Source: Blepharisma japonicum
Lineage: Eukaryota; Ciliophora; Heterotrichea; Heterotrichida; Blepharismidae
DNA length: 64,000 nucleotides
Direction of reading: 5' to 3'
Assembly: GCA_949751835.1 (NCBI GenBank)
Contig: CATKHK010000001.1
Span: forward strand, 620,001-684,000
Both the position numbers and the translations under genes were made by a program. Of the stretch, positions 1 to 12,001 are shown one piece after another. The notes under the pieces are model-generated. The model did not search any database. It was not told the DNA's origin and saw only the letters and a list, made by a program, of their open reading frames with translations. Within the stretch, counting starts at the first letter, position 1; the number at the start of each line of letters is the position of its first letter.

Positions 1-467
1 TGCTCAGTTTGTTGACGTGGAGGCTCTGGAAACTTTCTTTCCTCTTCTTCAATCGGTAGGATTCCGATTTCTTGTGATGGCTGAGGTGCTTCATAGTTGA
101 TTCCTTCTGCAACGATCTTTATTCTATCACGATAATATTGGGCTGCACGAGTTTTGTACTTCGAAATATTGGATGGAAGATCAGCTGGGATATTGTAATT
201 CGCAAAGAAATCTGATAGTGCTTTATTACCACCAACTGTCATTATTTTAAGCTGTTTGATAGTCCATGTGTCCATTGATAAAGATCTAACAAAACTGATA
301 TGCACTCCATAACCTCGATGAATTCCTGCACATTGAAGGCATAAGAAAATTCCATTGCTCACAGAAGCCCAGTCTGGATTTCTTGAAGAGCAATCGAAGC
401 ATACGTTATTGAGTGGATCTTCTTTGAGGCGTTGAAAAATTTGTTCTGAAGTTTCCTTTGATACCAT
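1..467 (-). CDS. ArfGAP-domain protein, 3' part beyond the window
   Basis: The minus strand encodes at least 155 residues, starting at the ATG at 467 and running off the left edge. Residues 23-46 form the ArfGAP zinc finger, Cys-x2-Cys-x16-Cys-x2-Cys (CFDC ... CLQC). The catalytic-arginine region GIHRGYGVHISFVRSL follows, which is the family signature of GTPase-activating proteins for Arf small G proteins. By family these act in vesicle coat cycling at Golgi or endosomal membranes. After about residue 105 the sequence becomes charged and less conserved. The layout (finger at the N terminus) fits the ArfGAP1/2/3 or SMAP type, but the tail needed to choose lies outside the window. Divergent from the gene starting at 776. 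Confidence 0.9.
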   Translation of the reverse strand, partial: MVSKETSEQIFQRLKEDPLNNVCFDCSSRNPDWASVSNGIFLCLQCAGIHRGYGVHISFVRSLSMDTWTIKQLKIMTVGGNKALSDFFANYNIPADLPSNISKYKTRAAQYYRDRIKIVAEGINYEAPQPSQEIGILPIEEEERKFPEPPRQQTE

Positions 468-775
468 TTTTATAGCAGATGACTTATAATTCAAAATAAA
501 TCCAAAAATATTCTATGATGTCAAAATTCAGAGTGTTTTCATTGATGAGAAGTTGAAGTAATGCAAAATGATTTGCATTTAAAATTTAAAATAGTACCAT
601 AATCTTAAATTCACTATCAGTTATCTTGAAAATATGAATTAAAATCATTAAGACTTGAAGTATTCAAATAACTCAGATTTCTGTTGAAGAAATTAAGAAA
701 TTGAAATCAAGATATTTTAATATTTCTATGAAGGCTTTTCTTTGCCATTATGTCTTTTAGCCTAATTATTTAAAA
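468..775. other. Intergenic, divergent promoter region
   Basis: About 308 bp of AT-rich DNA between two divergently oriented genes. It must hold both 5' regions. I see no further reading frame, repeat or recognisable element in it. Confidence 0.6.
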
Positions 776-2650
776 ATGGCTTTGCAATTAGGTTTTACTT
801 GGAACGAAGAGCCAATAACATTCAAGAATCAGCCAGCTGTTAGCCAACCTATTATAAACCAAAAGGAAATATTTACCCTTCCTGAGCAGCTTGATTTTAA
901 AGCTTCAGATCCTCCAATGATTGGGATTGAAAAGCCTCAGCCAATGAAATTTTCGAACAAGCCGCCAAGCCCTAAGAAACTTATCCAATATCAAGGCCAA
1001 ACAAAGAAAAAATACTGAAGTGGTCCTCAAGCTAATGTTATAAAGAAGCCAAAGTTTTCAAATTTTACAAATTTATCAAAAGATAAGCTAAAAGTTCTTG
1101 GAAAGAAAAAAGAAGTAAAAAACCATCCAAAAGTTGCTATAAAACCTCAGTGAAATGACAACACAGGCACAGCAGGCCTATTTGATCCAGTTATCTCGAA
1201 AAAAATCCCTATTGAAATCAAGCATGCTATGAACAAAAATAAATCAGACATTTCAAAAGAAAAAATTACACCACCTACTGTTTTTCAGGCTTGGGATGAT
1301 CTCCCAAGAACTCAATCAAAATCATCAAAGCCGCCTACTAATAAAAAAAAAGCAGATCCCATTTTGAGACAAAAAGAAATTCTAATTAAAGAAAATTTGG
1401 ATATCAGATTTATTGAAGACCAAGAGAGTATAGTTAAAAGGCTTCAGCAGGAACTTGATCATGAAAAAAAGGCAAGAAGACAACTTGATTCTCAATTTTC
1501 TGAAAAAATGAAAGAATTAGAAGGATATAAGGCTTTAGATCAACAAATTAAAGTCGCAAAAGAGCAATATATAAGGCAAAACCAGCAGCCAAGCCCAAAA
1601 AATATCAGAAGTACTTCAGTTGGGAAAACAAAGGAGCCACTTGAAAAGAAAGTTCAGCCTGGTGTTGTCAAGAAGCCAAACATAAAGGAAGATGTAAAAC
1701 TCATCAGACCTAAAACTGAGCCTCCAACACTTAAAAAAGTCACAAGTGAGCAGCTTTTATCACAAATTGATGTTATGAAAGAGTCACTTAATGAAGATGA
1801 AATAATTCTCGATAAAAATGGAGGAAATATGTTTGAAATTCCTACCCGTGATACAAATAAACCAACAGTTGTAAAACCTCCTACAGATTGAAACAGATCC
1901 AAATCTATTACTCCTGAGTTGCATAATGCTAAGATGAATACTAAGCAAGAAAGCAGGCTAGAAATAATTGAGCAAAGAGAGAGCTTTGCAGCCCCAGTTC
2001 AGAGTTTTGAGATAACTGAAGTCAGATCTAAAATGGATCCTTTACTCAATGCCTTAAGCAGCACAATTACCAGGCTTAACCGCTCTGAAAAATATGGTTC
2101 TCACTCAGGGATTGGCTTAATTTCAAGGGTTTCAGCTAAATACATTGCATATTATGCAGACTCTCTTAGTGATCTAATTCTTGATGATATCTTAATTGAT
2201 ACTGTTCACGACCTGCAGTCAATCGAAAATAGGGTCGCAAACAAAAATATAAAAGAATTTAAATCAGAATCAGAAAAATTTGTTGAAGAACTTGTCAAAG
2301 ACTTTCATGAAGAAACCAAAGCATTACAAGAAAAATATTCAAAGCCTGTAGAAAAGAGAAAAGAATTGGTTTTAAATGAAGAAGATGAAATAGAAATTGT
2401 TATTGAGAAACCAAAAAGATTTTGGACTATTAATATTGATGAAAGGATTATTAAGTCTATTAAAAATTATAGAAGAGAAATGCAGAATTATTTAGAAGTC
2501 TATGGGGGAGGAAGTGAAGGTAAACTTTGGGAAATTTACGGGTTTATAGGAGATGACTTTGTGGAAGAAGCAGTTGATAGTGTTTTGAATAGTTATTTGG
2601 GTGTTTTAGATGAGTTTACGGATAAAGTGATAGGACAAGAGTTTATGTAG
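776..2650 (+). CDS. Coiled-coil protein, C terminus resembling moonraker/KIAA0753
   Basis: A 624-residue frame from the ATG at 776 to TAG, reading through several in-frame TGA codons as Trp (for example at 1016 and 1889). The N-terminal 200 residues are Pro/Lys-rich and probably disordered. A charged coiled coil follows around residues 200-270, then a Lys/Pro linker. The last ~40 residues (WEIYGFIGDDFVEEAVDSVL and onward) are acidic-hydrophobic and resemble, from memory, the conserved C terminus of moonraker/KIAA0753 (OFIP), a centriolar-satellite and basal-body protein. That match is the only clue to function. It is short, so the identification is tentative. Confidence 0.5.
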
Positions 2651-2739
2651 CTTATTAAAATAGAATTAAAATAAATTGGATGCTTTATTTAGAGATATTT
2701 TGGAGTTAAATTAAATATAAATTTAGAAACTAATTTGGC

Positions 2740-4110
2740 ATGGGCACAAATTATATTGAATCCCAAGAAAATCCTTATCAAGAGTCTTCTGGGAAAAGAG
2801 TAAAGATTCCTTATAATTGGGAGAAAGAGCCTAATTGTGACTCAAGATCAGAACTTCTAAATAAACGTAAAAGAGAAAATCAGGAGAGTAATATTACATA
2901 TGAATGGCATTATGAAAAGACTGCTAAAGGACAAGATAATTTATCCAAACAGTCAGGATTTAACGAAGAACAAAGAAATAATAAAAATGCAGCTGAATCG
3001 ATGAATAATATTATTAAATGAAGAACTGACGGCTCCAACACTAATCGTTCACATAGAATAATTATAAAAAAGTCCGAAAAATTACTTCCAACTGATGATA
3101 TTAGCCCTCTAAGATACTCAGAGTCTCAAGCAAACACTTCTTTATCAGATGTCAAAACACAATCTCAGTTAACTGAAATGAGAAGAAACGAAATAAAAGA
3201 AGCAGGGATCAAAATTGGGAAAAAATGAGAAGAAAGAACAAAGCAATACTTAATTTTTAATCGCGATGAGCTGCCAAAATCGGAATTAGAAAAATCGGCT
3301 TTGCATTTAGAATATAATAAAACACCGAAGTACAGAACATCTAGTGAGCTTGTTGAGGCCCGAAGAGAAACGATGGTAACTTTCATATAGCTTGGAAATT
3401 TAATTTCAACATCAAATTATATGCATAAAGATGCTTCTAAACGCCTTAAAGAAAGAGAAGATCAATCTCACTCCCGAATTGATGTATCACCTTGAAGAGA
3501 AAAAGTCGAGCAAAAAAAAATTGAAGATATGAATAAATTGCAAGAAGTTTTTGGATCAGTTTCAAATGGAATTCGAGGAAAAGAACTTCCCAAATTCTTA
3601 AAAAATAATAGAGAGTACTGAAAAAATGAAGAAAGTGAGAGAAATAGAGAAAATTCAAGAAAAACTTTATGACAAAAAAGGAAACTTGGGTATATACTAT
3701 ATAGCGGAAAACCTGAATCTTTAATAATTGATGAATCTATTCCAGCTTCTCCTATGTTTGACTCATCAAAACCTCACTGAAAAATTGAAGAAACCCCAGA
3801 AAAAATTGCAGAAAAACCTACAAAAATTCGCCATGACAGTTATTCTCCTGAATCCCTAAAAAATCACCATAAATCCTCCTGGTCAAAATATCTCTTACAA
3901 TTTTCAGGCCAAAATTCCAAGAGTGAGTTTCAAACAATTTCAGCTACAAACTCTCAATCTCCTGTAAAAAAATTTAAAAAACAATGAAATACTCCAACCA
4001 AGCAAGAAAGCTATTCAATGCTAAATAGGCTACTTAATAAAGGCAATCATTTAAGTGCGAGCCCAGTTAAGAGAGCGATGCTATCTACAGGTTTCGGTGC
4101 ACTGAGTTAA
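2740..4110 (+). CDS. Hypothetical low-complexity protein, one 15-nt intron
   Basis: Two exons, 2740-3375 and 3391-4110, encode 451 residues. The intron carries an in-frame TAG and splices at phase 0. Several TGA codons are read as Trp. The product is rich in Lys, Glu, Ser and Asn, with Pro-directed sites and a repeated flavour of 'SPVKR/SPESL'. I recognise no domain. The C terminus (NRLLNKGNHLSASPVKRAML) is the most ordered-looking part. The next gene is convergent, with only 24 bp between the two stop codons. Confidence 0.6.
3376..3390 (+). other. 15-nt intron
   Basis: gtaactttcatatag: GT...AG, A at position 10, phase 0. Removing it bypasses a TAG and joins two halves of one frame. Confidence 0.8.
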
Positions 4111-4134
4111 TCTAAATATTATTTAATGAAATTT

Positions 4135-5403
4135 TTAATCCATAACCTCATCGCCTTCATAATCACTAATGAAACTTTCTTCTTCAACTTGATGCTTATC
4201 TATAGCTTTTGGCGATTTTCGAATTGATGAGAGCTCTTCAAAAACCTGGTAGTCATCCAATCGGTATTGCTCTTTAATTTGAGGTTTTTTAGGCTTCGGT
4301 CTTGGAGGCTTTTGAGAAGAAATCTCGGTTTGAAATTTTTCATCTTCAGAGCTCTCTGACTCGGTTACCAGGTCTGGAATTAGCATTTTGCTGCCAAGCT
4401 TTTCAAGCTCATCATGGATACTTGAGATTGATTTTTTATTTGGAGAGTATGCAAGCATAGGAGTCTTCCTTGATCTTGTGTTTTGTGAAGACTGAGAGGG
4501 ATGAAAACTTTGTGTCATTGATTTCTGAAAAAGTCATTTTTTATATGCTTTTTCTGCAATTCTTTTTCTTTCCCATTTTTCTTCTTCAATTTTCTTCAGT
4601 TCTTCATTTCTTTGCTTTTTTTCTTCCCTTTTCTTTTTTCTTTCTTGTTTTAGCTTTTTTAAATTTTCCATAAGTCATTCTTTATAATGATTCTTAGCTT
4701 CAATCTTCTTTTTGGTATTTATTTCTTCAATTAGCCTTAATTCTTCTTGCTTTTCTTTTTGCTTTTTCTTCTGCTCTTTCTTTTTTTGTTTTTCTCATTG
4801 TCTTGTTTTCACATTACTTTCAAGATGCCTTTTAATTTTAATGTCAACTTCTTTCTCTTCTTCTTCTCTTTCTTTATATAAAGCCTCGTTAATAAGTTTT
4901 TGTTTCAATGATTTTTCTAATTGCTTTTTGTGAAGTCATTCGTCATATTCCAATTTGCGAATTTTATCAGGATTTTTCTGGCTATCATTTATCATGTTAA
5001 GTTTGTCTGTAAGTTTTTTACTATTTTCAAAATCTAGCTCATTTTCATATTTAATGCTACTAAACTCTTCATCATCAAAAGAGAGCTGTTTAGAAACCAT
5101 CTGACTCAATGGAAATTCATTCATTTGCTTTCTCACAGCTTTATCAATTTCATACTCAACTTTTTGTGGCAAGCATTTATCACTTAAGCATTTTCTAAGA
5201 GTATTATGTCCAGTTAGCGCCCTAAAATATTCATTCGAACCAATCTTATTTAAAGGCTCAGAGGATTTAGTTAAATCCTAGCTAGATTTTACTATTTTGC
5301 AAGCGAAATTTTCAGTTTTAATAATATGCTGCTTTCCAGAACTAAATAAATTATACCCTTCAATTAATCCCATAGCAATTGCAAATAATTTATTATCATG
5401 CAT
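4135..5403 (-). CDS. Charged coiled-coil protein with repeated Tyr/x-x-Trp-Leu motifs
   Basis: Exons 5293-5403 and 4135-5277 (minus strand) encode 417 residues, starting MHDNKLF. The middle is a long Lys/Glu/Gln helix punctuated by motifs of the form (Y/A)xxWL, where most Trp codons are TGA: YDEWLHKK, YKEWLMEN, YKKWLFQK. CCDC34 and CCDC181, which are associated with cilia and microtubules, carry similar Trp-Leu spaced helices. I can only suggest that type, not an orthologue. The C-terminal ~125 residues are acidic, with Pro/Lys-rich stretches. The first exon is only 37 codons. Confidence 0.6.
5278..5292 (-). other. 15-nt intron
   Basis: Minus-strand gtaaaatctagctag: GT...AG, A at position 10, phase 0. 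Removing it bypasses an in-frame TAG and joins the N-terminal 37 codons. Confidence 0.75.
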
Positions 5404-5784
5404 ACTCCTATTATTAGATAAGAATTAGAATTAGAATAGAATTAATTTATTATCAGCGTCTTATTTCAGACGCCTTTTAAAATATTCACATTTTTTTGTT
5501 AATATTAAAAATTCAATCATGTTTTGATATGCTTTCTTATAAAATACTCTTCTATTATTTAAAAGATAATATACAGATAATATTTTCATAAAAAATTTGC
5601 ATAAAAATATTATCATAATCCTCAATTTATATAAGAGAGTGTAATTTAAAGAATAGGCAGCGGAATGTCAATCAATATTAAATGAAGTTATTTTAATCTA
5701 TAAGTTATAAACCTAGAAGTCTTAAAATGCAGTTAATCAAAAGCGTAAAATATTAAAATTTCATTGATTTAATTTTTTAATAGT
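5404..5784. other. Intergenic
   Basis: 381 bp between the 3' end of the C2/transglutaminase-like gene and the start of the coiled-coil gene, both on the minus strand. Very AT-rich. Nothing recognisable found. Confidence 0.6.
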
Positions 5785-8700
5785 TTAATCTTTAGTGCTG
5801 CTTTCAGTTATTGGAATTGGATAAAACGCTGCAACAAATAATCTGACAGAAATCACTTTTCCAATATATGGGAAAATTTTCACTGCAAGTGCCCATTTGA
5901 GATTCTTATGGTCCATTTTGAAGAAATCTCCTGCTTCATCCAAGAAAACAGTTGTAATTCTGTCAGGTTCTGGGTAATTAAAATGAGCAGGGATTGCACT
6001 AACTCTATAATGCTTCGGCATAAATTGCCTTATTTGAATACTTCAATCTCGTTTTTTCGCTTTTATTTCTTCTTCAGTAAACTCGCCTCTGGAACACCTT
6101 TCTAGAAAAACCAAATGCAATTCCATGAGCTCGACTACAGGGTCTTTCTGACTTTTCCATGAAGTTCCTAAGTTTTTGCCGCTTCTCAATGCACTAATTC
6201 CAATATTGACTTCTTTTAGCAGTTTGCTTTGAAGCTTATTTGCTGGCCCTCTTAGCAATGGAGGCGCAAAAATGGGTGCTGAGTAGTAAGGAGTGAAATT
6301 TCCTCCTTTTGGCAAAAATGGATGCCAAAGGGTTTTATCATATAAATCATAAATAATACGTGAAGGGTCAAAGTGCTGGAGGTTCATCCATGCATTTTTA
6401 TTGTTGAAAATAATTTCAATTGTACGATATGGAACGTTCACATCTTGCGCTCCATCTAGCAGCCTTGGCTCTTGGACAATACTCGTAAAGTTTGATTCAT
6501 CATTTTTTTCAATTTCTCTCTTAGCATCAATATAAGACTTAGCTGGGGCTTTTGTCTCAAATTTTTTATCTTCTAAGTCTTCTTCTTTGAACCCAACTCT
6601 TTTATGCTTAAATCTCATCTCTCGTTGCCCTAAATCTTTTTCCAAAATCCTGGTATCACCTAAAATTTTATTTAGCCTTTCTTGCTCTTTTTCCATAAGT
6701 TCTTCAGCCTGCTCTGAATCTTCACTTGCTTCGTATTCTTCCTCTTCTATTTCTTCATTTACAAGCATTTCTTTTTTATCTTCTTCAGTAGTAGATGGCT
6801 TTAAAACTGTCTTATCCACTTCTTCTTTGTTTAGGAATTTCCTAAGATCCTCATGAGAAGCTACTCTGTTATTCAGCTCGAAACATTTCGCATTTGTGCT
6901 TTCCCAGAACTTAATTCCTTTATAATCTTTATCAACAGTCATAACTCAGACATGGCGTGTTTTTCTTTGTTTTAAGCTTCCTACACATATAAAAGTCCTT
7001 CTTTCCATAGAATCAGTGAGGTCGACTACATCATCTTTTTTTGATTTTTTTACTTTTTTCTTTTTCGGCTTTTCCACAAGGGTTGTTTCATCTTCATCGT
7101 CGCTGCTGGATTCATCGCCTTCTTCTTTCTCTTCTTTTCTTACTGCCATAAATAGATTTGCCAATAAAATAGCGTGATCAACTGGCTGGCCTTTTCCCAT
7201 ATAAATAAGGAAATCAGGTGAAGATCATATATCGGCTCCAGTTTGAGCAAAAGGAACAAGACTTACATAGTGAGCAATTTCTTTTAGAGTTTCGACACGG
7301 AGGTATTCTATATTTGAGACTTCAAATGAGCCTTTCACTTTAGGTGGAGGTGCTGGGTAACTAGTTTTAGCTACGAATAGCGGTAGAAAATGCTTTTTAC
7401 CATGCTCATCACTTTCTTCATAGTTGTATTCTCTTTGTGTTTCATCTGGGAAGCTTTCTTTCATATTATTCCCACTTTCAAGCCATCTTTCTTTGTGCTC
7501 TTCATAGTGCGGAGGCAGCTTATCTGCTTTTTCTCTTGGAAGGTCTTCATAATCAAGTTTCTTTTCATTTTCATATAATATGTAGACCTCAATATAAACA
7601 TTAGAAATCTCTCCTGCTGCGATAAAAGGTGATTGTAGCTGCTTTTTCCCAGACCAAACTCTTACTTTAAAAACATTGATTCCTTGGATTGTTTCATCGT
7701 AAAATTCTTTTTCTTGAATTTTTCCATTATTCAGCTCGTTTAAGAAGAAATTAGTTGACCCTAAACTGTCGTTGGATAATTTTTCATCAATTGCCCAAAA
7801 ATTGAACGAAATAATAGGGCTTTGTTTTAATTCTTCTATAATTGCTTTAAGTCGGTCATTTTCTTTATTTCCACCTAATAAGGAATCTTTTTGACTAATA
7901 ACAATTGGAAAATAAAATAAATCATTGAAGATAGGCTTATAACTTTTATACTCAGTTTTAGTTTTTTTTGTGTATCCTCCCCAAAGCACGTCCATAAAAG
8001 TATTGATGACTCCTCTATCTGTAGGAAGTACAATATTATCTACACGCAAGACTTTCACACAAAGATATTGACTATTCGAATTCAGCATGATAATTTCACC
8101 ACTCTGCTGGTGTCTAGGAGTTTTGACAATATTAATTCTTCCTTTGACTGAACAAACGTGAGGGCCTCTTCTTTTATATTTTTGAAGAATATCTGCACTA
8201 ATTCCACCAAAGTCAGTTACCCCAAACAAGTCAACAGTTTTTCTGCCTAGTAGTTTTCTATTTAAAATTCCTCCATCATACAGATTAATTTCTAATTGTT
8301 GGTTGCATAGTTCATTCACTGTGCCTCTATAATGGATTCCACCTTTAATCATTGGCCACATCGGATTCGCTTCTTTATCAATGACAATAGATTTTACTTT
8401 TTTCCTCCAAAACCCTTGAGTTAGTAGTGACAATTCAATTGAAGGGCTTACAGTGTCACTGCTACCTTTTTCTCCCAAAATATTTGAAGCACTCCAATCT
8501 GAAAAGGTGAGTCAAAAGTCCCAGATTTCTTGAAACGCAATATTAAACGTTAACTTACAAAGTTTCTGTTTCTTTTTAACCCCAGATTTCCAGATATCAA
8601 GCTCTTGAAATACATCGCCACTTGCAAAGTTTATTAGTGGAACTTCTACTCTGCCAAGAAAAGTGTTTAAATTTCAGCCTTCAAGGTCCCATACGTCGAT

Positions 8701-9216
8701 TCTCATATATTGTTCTTGGATATCGAAATAAGATCCATGATATTCATGTCAAACCCTCGTTTTAAAATCCCTCTTTTCTTTTGATTCTAAGTTTGGCAAG
8801 ACTTCGGTCTTTTTTGTGTAGCCCAAAGTTCCTTTGTATTGATTTTCAATTTTTCCACCCTTAACAGCTTTTTGAATGATTTTGAAATCGCCTCCAATGA
8901 CAAACTCGAGGAAAGGGTCATAGCTGTCTGTAAACAGGTTTTCAATGGATATATCCGTTATATGTATTTCCCACCGGCGAATCTGGGCCATCTCCATCCA
9001 TCTCTCACGAGTCATGATAGGCCGCTTTTTAACTGGCGCTGTGATAAGAGGTGGAGGGTCTCTGCGGCCATCTCCTTGATCTCCTTTATCTTCTTCCTCT
9101 TTTTCTTTGCCTTCTTCTTCCTTTTTATTTTCCTCCTCTTCATCCTCTTCTTCGTCCTGCTTTTTCTTATCTTCTTCTTCTTTTTTATCCTCACGACCTT
9201 TCTTAAAGTAATTCAT
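5785..9216 (-). CDS. CEP76/CC2D2A-type C2 and transglutaminase-like basal-body protein
   Basis: One uninterrupted frame of 1,143 residues (TGA read as Trp), with an in-frame TAA just upstream of its ATG. After a Lys/Glu-rich N terminus come C2-like regions (around residues 80-170, 250-340 and 370-500). A transglutaminase-like segment follows: DHAILLANLFMAV near 680, then FICVGSLKQ..HVWVMT and GIKFWES near 735-770. These align with the CEP76 segments FVCVG...HAWVMT...ITFWES. The blocks VPYRTIEIIFNN (~930) and WALAVKIFPY..VISVRLFVA near the C terminus match the ends of CEP76 and CC2D2A. CEP76 limits centriole reduplication and CC2D2A is a transition-zone protein. At 1,143 residues it is longer than human CEP76 (659) and shorter than CC2D2A, so I assign the superfamily, leaning to CEP76. 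Confidence 0.75.
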
Positions 9217-9716
9217 AAAGAATTTTTATAATAGTTAATATAATTTTGTTTTTGTGTTCTGATCATATTAAGGAAAAAGAAAGAAATAAAATAATGAAAA
9301 TTACAGCGGATTTAATATGATCAATGGATGCAAATTCTGCTAAATTATTTAAAAATTTAATTTCTTTTATCCTGTAAAGATGCCAAAATAACAGAATTTT
9401 AAAAGTCAGAACAATAAAAGTATTTTTATTTTCTGTAATGAGTAGATGCTCCCCATCATTAATTTTAGTTATCAATGATAATTTGAGTTTTGTTTAATTT
9501 TTATTTTGAATTTTCTTGTAATTGGTAGGTGCAACATAATACGATATAGAAATTTATTAGATGCAAATTTTCATTTTTAGCTTAATATTAAATTGCACCA
9601 ATATTCAAGCTTTGGAAATGAATTGGTAAAAATACGCCACGAACCAAAATATTTCAAATCAAAGTATTAAATAAGTAATTAGTCGTAATTATTGAACCAT
9701 CATTTTTTAAATTAAT
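9217..9716. other. Intergenic, divergent promoter region
   Basis: 500 bp of AT-rich DNA between divergent genes. A 70-codon minus-strand frame inside it (9263-9475) has no credible composition and I do not call it. No RNA gene or repeat seen. Confidence 0.5.
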
Positions 9717-10247
9717 ATGATTTCATTGAACCGTGGCCATGCAAGATCACCTGGCGAGTGTCGCGTATCTGAACTTATTAGACCTTTTCCTCATTTCACA
9801 GTTAAGCATTCAGGAAAATTCAATCCACAATCTTCAATCAGAAGATTAAGTTTCAGAAGTCCTAGGAATCAGCTGAATAAAAGTAAAATTAGCATAACTG
9901 GCTCTGATGAATTTGAAAAATTCAACTTTGATCGGAGCAAATTTAATGATTTGATAAGAGTCAGTACAGAAACAGAAAGAAAAATTTTTGAATCAACATT
10001 CAATATTGATAGGGATGACAAGATGCCTACAAAGAGAACTCTTCGAAGATCTTTGACAAGCACTCCTAGTGTAGACAGCTTGCCTGAATTAAGGCTACCT
10101 AGGAAAAATGTAAGTAAAAGCGTTGATAGTCAAAAACCAAAATCAATCTTGAGAATTAGTGATGGCTCGCCAACAACAAGACAGCTGAATACAAATATTA
10201 AAAGTTCAGCTGTGTGCTTTAATATATCTCAAATTATTTGTATCTAA
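9717..10247 (+). CDS. Small basic Ser/Arg-rich protein
   Basis: 176 residues from the ATG at 9717 to TAA. Rich in Arg, Ser and Lys with many SP/TP sites (ARSPGE, SFRSPRN, STPSVDS). Residues ~140-147 read PKSILRIS. [GS]IL[RK] is the SILK-type docking motif of some protein phosphatase 1 partners, and RRLSF near residue 44 loosely resembles an RVxF site. That reading is speculative. No domain is recognisable. Confidence 0.5.
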   Translation: MISLNRGHARSPGECRVSELIRPFPHFTVKHSGKFNPQSSIRRLSFRSPRNQLNKSKISITGSDEFEKFNFDRSKFNDLIRVSTETERKIFESTFNIDRDDKMPTKRTLRRSLTSTPSVDSLPELRLPRKNVSKSVDSQKPKSILRISDGSPTTRQLNTNIKSSAVCFNISQIICI

Positions 10248-10503
10248 AATTTCAATTATAAAAATAGATTTCTGAATACATTATAAAAAAGTTTAGAGTT
10301 TATTGCCAATATGAAACTAATATTAACTTATAAAAAAATTATTCATAATAGATTTACATTAAGTTAAAGGTCTATTAATTTATAGTTATAATTAATAAAT
10401 CTATGTTTTTCAAATACCCTTTAAGATAAACTATTTAAAATTTTAAACATAAGCATTCCTCATAAAAGTGTGTGTTTTAAATATTTTACAGCTCACATGC
10501 AAG

Positions 10504-11832
10504 CTATTCTTTTTTCCATAATTTTGATCTTTTCATTCCTAAATAGATTGAATAGAATATAAGGCAAGCAGTTATCGATGATCCTAAATTAAAAATTAAA
10601 TCATATGTGGATGATTTTAGTAGGTCTCTTTTATGACGCTCATGTCAGGTACCTGAATTGCCATGAATTAATAGTGGATCACATGAAGATTCTGCAAATC
10701 CAACTCTGCTTTCACTTCTATCAAAAATGACTTCCATTCCTCTCATAAAAATATTCCCAAGGACAATAATATCCTCTTGTGTACTATAAATCCCAACGCA
10801 ATATATATCTGCATACTCAGGATATGAGAATAAATAATTTTCTGGCAGTCAATTAATAATTATTTTATCAATTATCATCGATATAGTCGGAAAAGTATCA
10901 AAAAATTCATAAATACTTTGATATTTCTGTTTATTATGCTTATAGCAAGACTTTGGCTCATTGTTAATAATAACAACTTCTCCATCACAAAAGTTTGCGT
11001 TTTTGCAATAATTTTCAAAAACTACTCAAAATTCTTTATACATTTCTTGAATGAAGTATACAAAAGTTGTTCCTGAGTCTATTATTGTTTCTATTTATAA
11101 AATACTTTTGTGAGCTTTTTTAAGATCAATAGGTAATATTTGATATCCAATTGATACTGATTTAAGCCCAATTGTATAGAATATGTCTTCATATAGTTTA
11201 GCTCATTTAATAGTATCAAAATGTAATGATTGATTATATCCACCAATTGTCATATATCCGTCATCTTTTCCCAAGCATATTGCTAATATGTTTTCTGATG
11301 AGTCAGAATTCTTATATATTTGATCAACAATTGTTGATTTTTTATGGCTGAATGCTAAGCCCATTATTCCATCTACTTTTTGTAATCTAAACAAATTTGT
11401 TTCTTCTTGATGACAACCAAATTTATATGAAATATTTGCTGAGTGCTCTGCATCATCTCCAATAAGAATATAATCTTCTATAATCAATCCTGAGATGATA
11501 CTTCCTTCAGCATAACTAATTTTATATTCACATTTATCATTATTGCAGCTTGTGCAGAATTCAGAATCATTGCATGCAACAAATTTTGAAGTCTGAGACT
11601 TCTCAAAATCAAAATATGGATTCATATGCTGGCCACAGTTTTTACAGCCTTTGCAAGGGAATGCTGTGAGCCTGCTTCCAGTGTCAATAATTACTGATTG
11701 CTTCGCTGGAGGATTTCCTACAAAAATATCAATGTAATAATAACCAAGATCTTCAACATTACCGTGGACTATAATATGTTCTAAATTCTGGCAATCTGCA
11801 TAAACGATTATGGAAATTGCTCATAAAATCAT
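10504..11832 (-). CDS. Pepsin-type aspartic protease with C-terminal membrane anchor
   Basis: Exons 11106-11832 and 10504-11090 encode 437 residues. An N-terminal signal peptide (MILWAISIIVYADC) leads into the first active-site motif, IIDTGSRLTAFPC (~45-57). Then come the flap region (YKISYAEGSIISG) and, just after the intron, the second active site IIDSGTTFVYF. Cysteines are abundant, for example CKGCKNCGQ near the first aspartate. Near the C terminus a hydrophobic stretch (LGSSITACLIFYSIYLGM) followed by basic residues fits a single membrane anchor. Expected role: endoproteolysis in the secretory, lysosomal or surface compartment. Both catalytic aspartates are intact. Confidence 0.85.
11091..11105 (-). 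other. 15-nt intron
   Basis: Minus-strand gtattttataaatag: GT...AG, A at position 10, phase 1. It lies immediately before the second catalytic motif. Splicing restores H-K-K-T-I-I-D-S-G. Confidence 0.85.
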
Positions 11833-12001
11833 TTTATATGATAGAAAAAGATTATGCTGCAATTTTTAAAATAAATTTATGAAAATTTTTGGCCTATAAA
11901 ACAACTTTAAATAACTCTAAAATTAAATATTTTTGTCATAAAGCTTGCAATATTAAAACAAAGGCGAATAAAATAAATAATTCATTTTTATATGATAAAC
12001 T

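Noticed and set aside
1016-1018. In-frame TGA codons as signs of pseudogenes or selenocysteine
   Set aside because: They are too frequent, fall at Trp positions of conserved families, and genes continue cleanly after them; reassignment explains them better.
9263-9475. 70-codon minus-strand frame between two divergent genes
   Set aside because: Composition is that of AT-rich noncoding DNA, it has no domain, and it sits in the shared promoter region.
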